Positions 4,868 to 8,247 of a DNA stretch of 8,247 bases are shown here, one piece after another (positions within the stretch are counted from its first letter, which is position 1; each line of letters starts with the position of its first letter). The notes beneath the pieces were generated by a model. That model made no database searches, had not been told where the DNA came from, and saw only the letters and a list, made by a program, of their open reading frames with translations. Both the position numbers and the translations under genes were made by a program. The stretch lies in NCBI GenBank assembly GCA_964397365.1, contig CAYNIU010000100.1, positions 1 through 8,247 of the forward strand. The letters run 5' to 3'. The DNA comes from Methylomarinum sp964397365. Lineage in GTDB: Bacteria; Pseudomonadota; Gammaproteobacteria; Methylococcales; Methylomonadaceae.

Positions 4868-7044
4868 TATGCTTTAACGCGGGTTAGTTTTAAAATGATA
4901 TTTAATTTCTTAAGTTTGCGCATAATATTGGCCAGGTGAATTCGGTCTTTTACGGTTAAGGTGATTAAATCTACCGAAACGCGATCATCTTGATCAACAA
5001 CAGTCACATTTTCAATATTGGATTCCATGCTGGAAATAACGGACGCAATGGTGGCCAGTGTACCACGCTGGTTTAGCAGTTCTATTCGGATTTCAGCGGA
5101 AAATTCTCCTGATGCATCTTGGCACCATTCCACATCAAGCCAGCTGGTTTGTTTTTTTCTGACTTCGTTACTGTTACGGCATTCCGGGTGATGAACGACA
5201 ATACCTTTACCGGGGTTAAAAAAACCGATTATAGGGTCGCCGGGAATAGGGCGGCAACATTTAGCCAAGGTTACTACCATTCCCTCAGTACCTTTAATGA
5301 CCAGTGGTATTTCATGGCGCTGCTCGTTATCATCCAATTTTATCGCCGCATGGACATCATCTTGGCTGATGCGTTTGGCCACTAGCAAAGGCATTTTGTT
5401 GCCCAGGCCAATATCTTCCAACAGTTCATCCAGTGACTGCATTTTTAAAACATCAAGTAGCTGTTTTATCCGTTTTGGGTCAATCTTGTCGAGCTTCATG
5501 TTCAGACTTTGCAGTTCTTTTTCCAACAAACGCCGACCGAGGTTAATAGCTTCCTGTTGTTTAAAATGCTTTAGATAGGCGCGGATACTGCTTCTAGCTT
5601 TGGCGGTAACCACATAATTCAGCCATAACGGATTGGGTCTAGCCCAGGAAGCGGTAATCACCTCAACTGTCATGCCGTTTTCCAGTCTGGTTTGCAGCGG
5701 TACCAGTTTTTTGTCGATACGTGCAGAAACGCAGGAATTGCCAATGTCGGTATGAACAGCAAAAGCAAAATCAACGATGGTGGCGCCGCGCGGCAATTTG
5801 ATGATGCCACCTTGGGGGGTGAATACAAAGACCTCTTGCGGGAATAAATCGACTTTCAGGTTATCAATAAACTCCAGGGAGTTGCCGGCCGATTTCTGGA
5901 TTTCCAGAAGATCACGTAACCATTCATTCGCGCGGGCCTGAACATTTTCGGAGCCATTGTTATCAGTTTTGTATAGCCAGTGCGCAGCAATACCTGATTC
6001 AGACATTCGATGCATTTCATGGGTTCTGATCTGGATTTCTATGGGGACTCCGTAAGGGCCGATCAAAATGGTATGCAGTGATTGATAGCCGTTGGCTTTG
6101 GGTAAGGCAATGTAATCCTTGAAACGACCGGGTATGGGTTTGTATAAATTGTGTACGCAACCTAACACCCGGTAGCAGTCGTCAACTGTATTACAGTGAA
6201 TTCTAAAGGCGTAAACATCAAAAACATCTGAGAAGGAAATTTTTTTATGCAGCATTTTATTGTAAATGCTGGCAATATTCTTTTCTCTACCTACTACTTC
6301 ACTATTCAGCCCAGTTTGTTGCAGCCTGTTGTGCAGGGAATTTTGGATAGTGTCGATGATTTCTTTTCTGTTGCCACGAGCCTTCTTGACTGCGTGTTTG
6401 ATAATGGCATGACGCCGCGGATACAAGGCCTGAAAACCCAGAGACTCCAATTGGTGACGGATTTTATTCATACCCAGCCGATTGGCGATGGGGGCGTAGA
6501 TTTCCAGAGTTTCTTTGGCAATGCGTCGTTTTTTGTCGGGAGGCATTGCTCCCAGAGTTTGCATGTTATGCAAACGATCAGCCAGTTTGACCATAATGAC
6601 GCGTAAGTCTTTAGCCATTGCCAGAAACATTTTTCTGACATTTTCAGCTTGTTTTTCTGCGTGCGATTTGCTGTCCAGTTTGGTCAGTTTAGTCACGCCA
6701 TCGACCAGCTCAGCAACTTCAGTGCTGAATTGTTCACAGATTTGTTCTTTGCTGACAGGGGTGTCTTCAATAACGTCATGGAGAATAGCGGCCATGATAC
6801 CGTGGGCATCCATGCGCATTTCCGCTAGGCAGATTGCAACCGAGACAGGGTGACAAATATAGGCTTCGCCACTTTTTCGAAATTGTCCGCTATGCGCCTC
6901 GGAGCCAAAATAATAAGCGTGGACTATATCCTTGATTTGCTCTCTATCCAGATAGTCGTCCAAAACCTGACATAAACGCCTGAGGAGTTTTTCTTCAGGG
7001 TTTTCCGGTTTATGGTTTTTGGCTTCGACGACGACTCCAGGCAT
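4867..7044 (-). CDS. spoT: bifunctional (p)ppGpp synthetase/hydrolase SpoT
   Basis: SpoT is the long RelA/SpoT homologue that both makes and degrades (p)ppGpp, the stringent-response alarmone. The 725 residues compare with about 702 in E. coli; the excess is mostly at the N-terminus. The HD hydrolase domain is complete: H65, H89-D90 and E93-D94 in LHDVIEDTP, and D156 in KLADRLHN, so hydrolysis should be active. The synthetase domain has R307-F-K-D310 in GRFKDYIALPKANGYQSLHT and E336-I-Q-I-R340. The RxKD form, not the ExDD of monofunctional RelA, points to a bifunctional enzyme. A TGS domain follows at about 396-460 (EVFVFTP...FAVHTDIG), then a helical region, a Cys-containing zinc-finger-like region (CC at 596-597, HHPEC 618-622) and a C-terminal ACT domain (about 649-720). 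It starts 3 nt after the rpoZ stop with no obvious Shine-Dalgarno sequence, so translation probably depends on rpoZ. Confidence 0.97.
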   Translation of the reverse strand: MPGVVVEAKNHKPENPEEKLLRRLCQVLDDYLDREQIKDIVHAYYFGSEAHSGQFRKSGEAYICHPVSVAICLAEMRMDAHGIMAAILHDVIEDTPVSKEQICEQFSTEVAELVDGVTKLTKLDSKSHAEKQAENVRKMFLAMAKDLRVIMVKLADRLHNMQTLGAMPPDKKRRIAKETLEIYAPIANRLGMNKIRHQLESLGFQALYPRRHAIIKHAVKKARGNRKEIIDTIQNSLHNRLQQTGLNSEVVGREKNIASIYNKMLHKKISFSDVFDVYAFRIHCNTVDDCYRVLGCVHNLYKPIPGRFKDYIALPKANGYQSLHTILIGPYGVPIEIQIRTHEMHRMSESGIAAHWLYKTDNNGSENVQARANEWLRDLLEIQKSAGNSLEFIDNLKVDLFPQEVFVFTPQGGIIKLPRGATIVDFAFAVHTDIGNSCVSARIDKKLVPLQTRLENGMTVEVITASWARPNPLWLNYVVTAKARSSIRAYLKHFKQQEAINLGRRLLEKELQSLNMKLDKIDPKRIKQLLDVLKMQSLDELLEDIGLGNKMPLLVAKRISQDDVHAAIKLDDNEQRHEIPLVIKGTEGMVVTLAKCCRPIPGDPIIGFFNPGKGIVVHHPECRNSNEVRKKQTSWLDVEWCQDASGEFSAEIRIELLNQRGTLATIASVISSMESNIENVTVVDQDDRVSVDLITLTVKDRIHLANIMRKLKKLNIILKLTRVKA

Positions 7045-7047
7045 ATT

Positions 7048-7293
7048 TTAAGGGGTGATTTCCAGGCTGTTGTCTGAAATGTTGCCGACATTGTGAAGAA
7101 CATGAATATTATCTTCATTGACATCTCCAGCAGCGATTTCGCGTAGGGCTATAACTGTATTTTTGTCTTTTCCGAGAGGGACAAATGCATCGGCGCCTTT
7201 GTCCAGTTGGCGCGCCCTTTTGCTGGCTAACAACACCAGTTTGAATCGGTTTTCTACATTTTCCAAACAATCTTCAACAGTAACTCTAGCCAT
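7048..7293 (-). CDS. rpoZ: RNA polymerase omega subunit
   Basis: Omega assists folding and assembly of the beta' subunit and contributes to the ppGpp-binding site at the omega-beta' interface. The 81-residue product starts with the family signature MARVTVEDCLENVENRFKLV and continues with LLASKRARQL, VIALREIAAG and an acidic variable tail. Length is close to the usual 80-91. It starts with ATG preceded by a weak AGG (7301-7303). It is the first gene of the rpoZ-spoT-ridA-recG-ubiC run and has a good promoter about 70-100 nt upstream. The usual upstream neighbour gmk is missing from the window; the gene before rpoZ is pgk, 451 nt away. Confidence 0.96.
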   Translation of the reverse strand: MARVTVEDCLENVENRFKLVLLASKRARQLDKGADAFVPLGKDKNTVIALREIAAGDVNEDNIHVLHNVGNISDNSLEITP

Positions 7294-7317
7294 TTTTTAA
7301 CCTATCAGTAAAATTTA

Positions 7318-7341
7318 CGCCCTATTTTTGCAATAAAGGCG
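7318..7341 (-). promoter_or_regulatory. hairpin in the rpoZ 5' leader
   Basis: CGCC (7318-7321) pairs with GGCG (7338-7341), and TATT (7323-7326) pairs with AATA (7332-7335) around a 5-nt loop, with a small bulge between the two stems. It would lie in the leader of a transcript starting near 7355, 24 nt before the rpoZ ATG. It could influence mRNA stability or be a weak end for pgk read-through. It matches no riboswitch I recognise. Confidence 0.3.
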
Positions 7342-7361
7342 AAATAAAAAAGGAACTGACC

Positions 7362-7391
7362 ATTATATAAAGAAAAAGCGCTGTCAGGCAA
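7362..7391 (-). promoter_or_regulatory. sigma70-type promoter for the rpoZ-spoT operon
   Basis: On the minus strand, TTGCCT (-35, plus positions 7386-7391) is followed after 18 nt by a perfect TATAAT (-10, 7362-7367). Predicted initiation near 7355 gives a leader of about 60 nt to the rpoZ ATG at 7293. The bases after the -10 (GGTCAG) are not strongly GC-rich, so a classical stringent discriminator is not evident. This promoter explains how rpoZ is expressed without gmk upstream. Confidence 0.65.
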
Positions 7392-7406
7392 TTCTCCTGT
7401 GGAGCT

Positions 7407-7431
7407 ATGTCTGTGTATAGCTAACAGACAT
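7407..7431. repeat. 8-bp inverted repeat upstream of the rpoZ promoter
   Basis: ATGTCTGT (7407-7414) and ACAGACAT (7424-7431) form a perfect inverted repeat with a 9-nt centre, 16 nt upstream of the -35. CTCC/GGAG (7394-7397 and 7401-7404) forms a second tiny hairpin beside it. The spacing would suit an operator or activator site for the rpoZ promoter. As an RNA hairpin it lacks a T run, so a pgk terminator is less likely. Confidence 0.4.
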
Positions 7432-7441
7432 GAAAATTCGC

Positions 7442-7560
7442 TAGTGGGGCGGCTGATAAGAAGAGTAAGCGTTTATGACCTGATATTTGTTATATATCGT
7501 ATCTGTATTCATTACATTCATGAATTATGGATTTGCGCTGTTTTAACGTGCGCCCCACTA
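7442..7560. repeat. 119-nt segment with 10-bp terminal inverted repeats, MITE-like candidate
   Basis: TAGTGGGGCG (7442-7451) and CGCCCCACTA (7551-7560) are perfect inverted repeats, GC-rich against an AT-rich interior. Both ends begin with TA, so 8-bp inverted repeats flanked by TA would fit the TA target duplication of IS630/Tc1-mariner elements. The interior has no coding frame. It includes a perfect 10-bp palindrome ATTCATGAAT (7516-7525). Alternatives are a structured RNA closed by a 10-bp stem, or chance. I do not recognise the element. Confidence 0.35.
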
Positions 7561-7744
7561 CCGGTTGGACAGCAGAAAATACAGCACCATTTTGTATTGC
7601 CGACTAAGACTACAATATTGTCCTAATGTTTCAACAACTTTTAGGGTAGATAATGGGCAAATGGAAATGGATGCTGTACGAGCATATATTTCACCTGCGC
7701 CGTATTGAAATCACGGATTCAGGTTTCATAATAAATCGCTGTAA

Positions 7745-8247
7745 TTAAGCCCGCTCCTCTAAAATAGCCACGGCCGGCAGTTTCTTTCCTTCCAGAAACT
7801 CTAGAAAGGCACCGCCACCTGTGGAAGTATAGGACACCCTGTTATTAATGCCGTATTTATCAATAGCTGCCAGGGTATCGCCACCACCGGCGATGGAGAA
7901 TGCTGCGCTTTTGGCAATGGCCATAGACATGGCTTTGGTTCCTTCCCCAAACTGATCAATTTCAAATACACCGACCGGGCCGTTCCAGACAATAGTGCCG
8001 GCAGATTGTAAAATTTGGGCATATTGTTCGGCAGTTTCAGGACCAATATCAAGAATCAGATCATCGTCTTCTACATCAGCCACTTTTTTAACAGTTGCCG
8101 CCGCATTTTCGGAAAATTCTTTGGCGCAGACGACGTCAACGGGGATCGGTATATCAGAACCGTTTGCTTTAGCCTGAGCCATCAGCTTTTTAGCTTCATC
8201 AATCAGGTCTTCTTCGTACAGAGACTTACCCACGGGATAGCCGGCTG
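7745..8247 (-). CDS. pgk: phosphoglycerate kinase, C-terminal part (5' end beyond the window)
   Basis: Pgk transfers the acyl phosphate of 1,3-bisphosphoglycerate to ADP in glycolysis, or works in reverse in gluconeogenesis and CO2 fixation. About the last 166 of roughly 390 residues are visible, beginning in the AGYPVGKSLYEEDL region and running off the right edge. The nucleotide-binding C-terminal domain is present: DDLILDIGPET, IVWNGPVGVFE with the glycine-rich turn, AGGGDT and STGGGAFLEFLEGKKLPAV, ending in LEERA. A GTG at 8231-8233 is not a true start because it lies inside conserved sequence and the frame stays open upstream. In many related genomes pyk and fba follow pgk; here the next gene is rpoZ after a 451-nt gap, so this is probably the last gene of its operon. 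No clear terminator was found. Confidence 0.97.
   Translation of the reverse strand, partial: AGYPVGKSLYEEDLIDEAKKLMAQAKANGSDIPIPVDVVCAKEFSENAAATVKKVADVEDDDLILDIGPETAEQYAQILQSAGTIVWNGPVGVFEIDQFGEGTKAMSMAIAKSAAFSIAGGGDTLAAIDKYGINNRVSYTSTGGGAFLEFLEGKKLPAVAILEERA

Larger units (their letters stand above)
7294..7744. other. 451-nt non-coding gap between pgk and rpoZ
   Basis: No reading frame here has both a credible start and a protein-like composition. The gap holds, from the rpoZ side: an rpoZ leader with a small hairpin (7318-7341), the rpoZ promoter (7362-7391), an 8-bp inverted repeat (7407-7431), a 119-nt segment bounded by 10-bp inverted repeats (7442-7560), and the pgk 3' flank with only weak hairpins (7621-7646, 7671-7685, 7693-7724), none followed by a T run. 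It marks the junction between the glycolytic gene and the rpoZ operon. Confidence 0.7.

Noticed and set aside
4867..7044. Monofunctional RelA instead of SpoT
   Set aside because: All HD-domain metal ligands (H65, H89-D90, D156) are present and the synthetase motif is RxKD, both typical of a bifunctional enzyme. The rpoZ neighbour also fits spoT.
7399..7626. 75-codon plus-strand frame in the pgk-rpoZ gap
   Set aside because: It starts at GTG with no convincing ribosome site, has unusual Cys/Ile/Arg-rich composition, crosses the inverted-repeat segment and resembles no family I know.
7621..7646. Hairpin CCTAA/TTAGG as the pgk terminator
   Set aside because: The stem is only 5 bp with a 14-nt loop, and neither strand has a following T run.
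8231..8233. GTG as the start of pgk
   Set aside because: The frame continues open to the window edge with conserved residues (AGYP) just upstream, so this is an internal valine of a truncated gene.

Overview
This window carries a compact block of housekeeping genes from a gammaproteobacterium. Seven complete genes and one partial gene are all on the minus strand. They read, in transcription order from the right edge: pgk (3' part only), a 451-nt gap, rpoZ, spoT, ridA, recG, ubiC, rraA and ispH. The rpoZ-spoT-(x)-recG core is the classic gammaproteobacterial arrangement. Here x is a RidA-family gene rather than the trmH found in E. coli, an order I associate with pseudomonads and some methanotroph-like lineages. 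The moderate-to-low GC content, intact housekeeping proteins and pgk neighbour would fit a Methylococcales-type genome, but that placement is an inference.

Layout. Positions 1-203 are non-coding apart from a possible 13-codon tail of a plus-strand gene ending at 43. They hold two hairpins with related arm sequences, probably a convergent intergenic region downstream of ispH. ispH (204-1154) and rraA (1192-1677) are separated by 37 nt that can form competing hairpins. rraA has its own extended -10 promoter in the 47 nt after ubiC. ubiC (1725-2288) starts at GTG only 5 nt after the recG stop (recG 2294-4357). A 100-nt spacer with a palindrome separates recG from ridA (4458-4856). ridA is 10 nt from spoT (4867-7044), and spoT is 3 nt from rpoZ (7048-7293). 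A good sigma70-type promoter lies about 70-100 nt upstream of rpoZ. The 7294-7744 gap has no convincing gene, but it contains a pair of 10-bp terminal inverted repeats beginning and ending in TA.

How the genes relate. rpoZ and spoT couple an RNA polymerase subunit that contributes to ppGpp sensing with the enzyme that makes and degrades ppGpp. recG rescues stalled replication forks, and ridA removes reactive enamine/imine metabolites. ubiC opens ubiquinone synthesis, and ispH makes the isoprenoid precursors of the ubiquinone tail. rraA is named by homology to the RNase E regulator, but it keeps the D-X20-R-D motif of the HMG/CHA aldolase family, so its activity deserves a second look.

No phage, CRISPR array, tRNA, rRNA or clear transposase gene was seen. 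The window is mostly ordinary. The non-routine signals are in the intergenic DNA and in the RraA active-site motif, and none of them amounts to a demonstrated new system.
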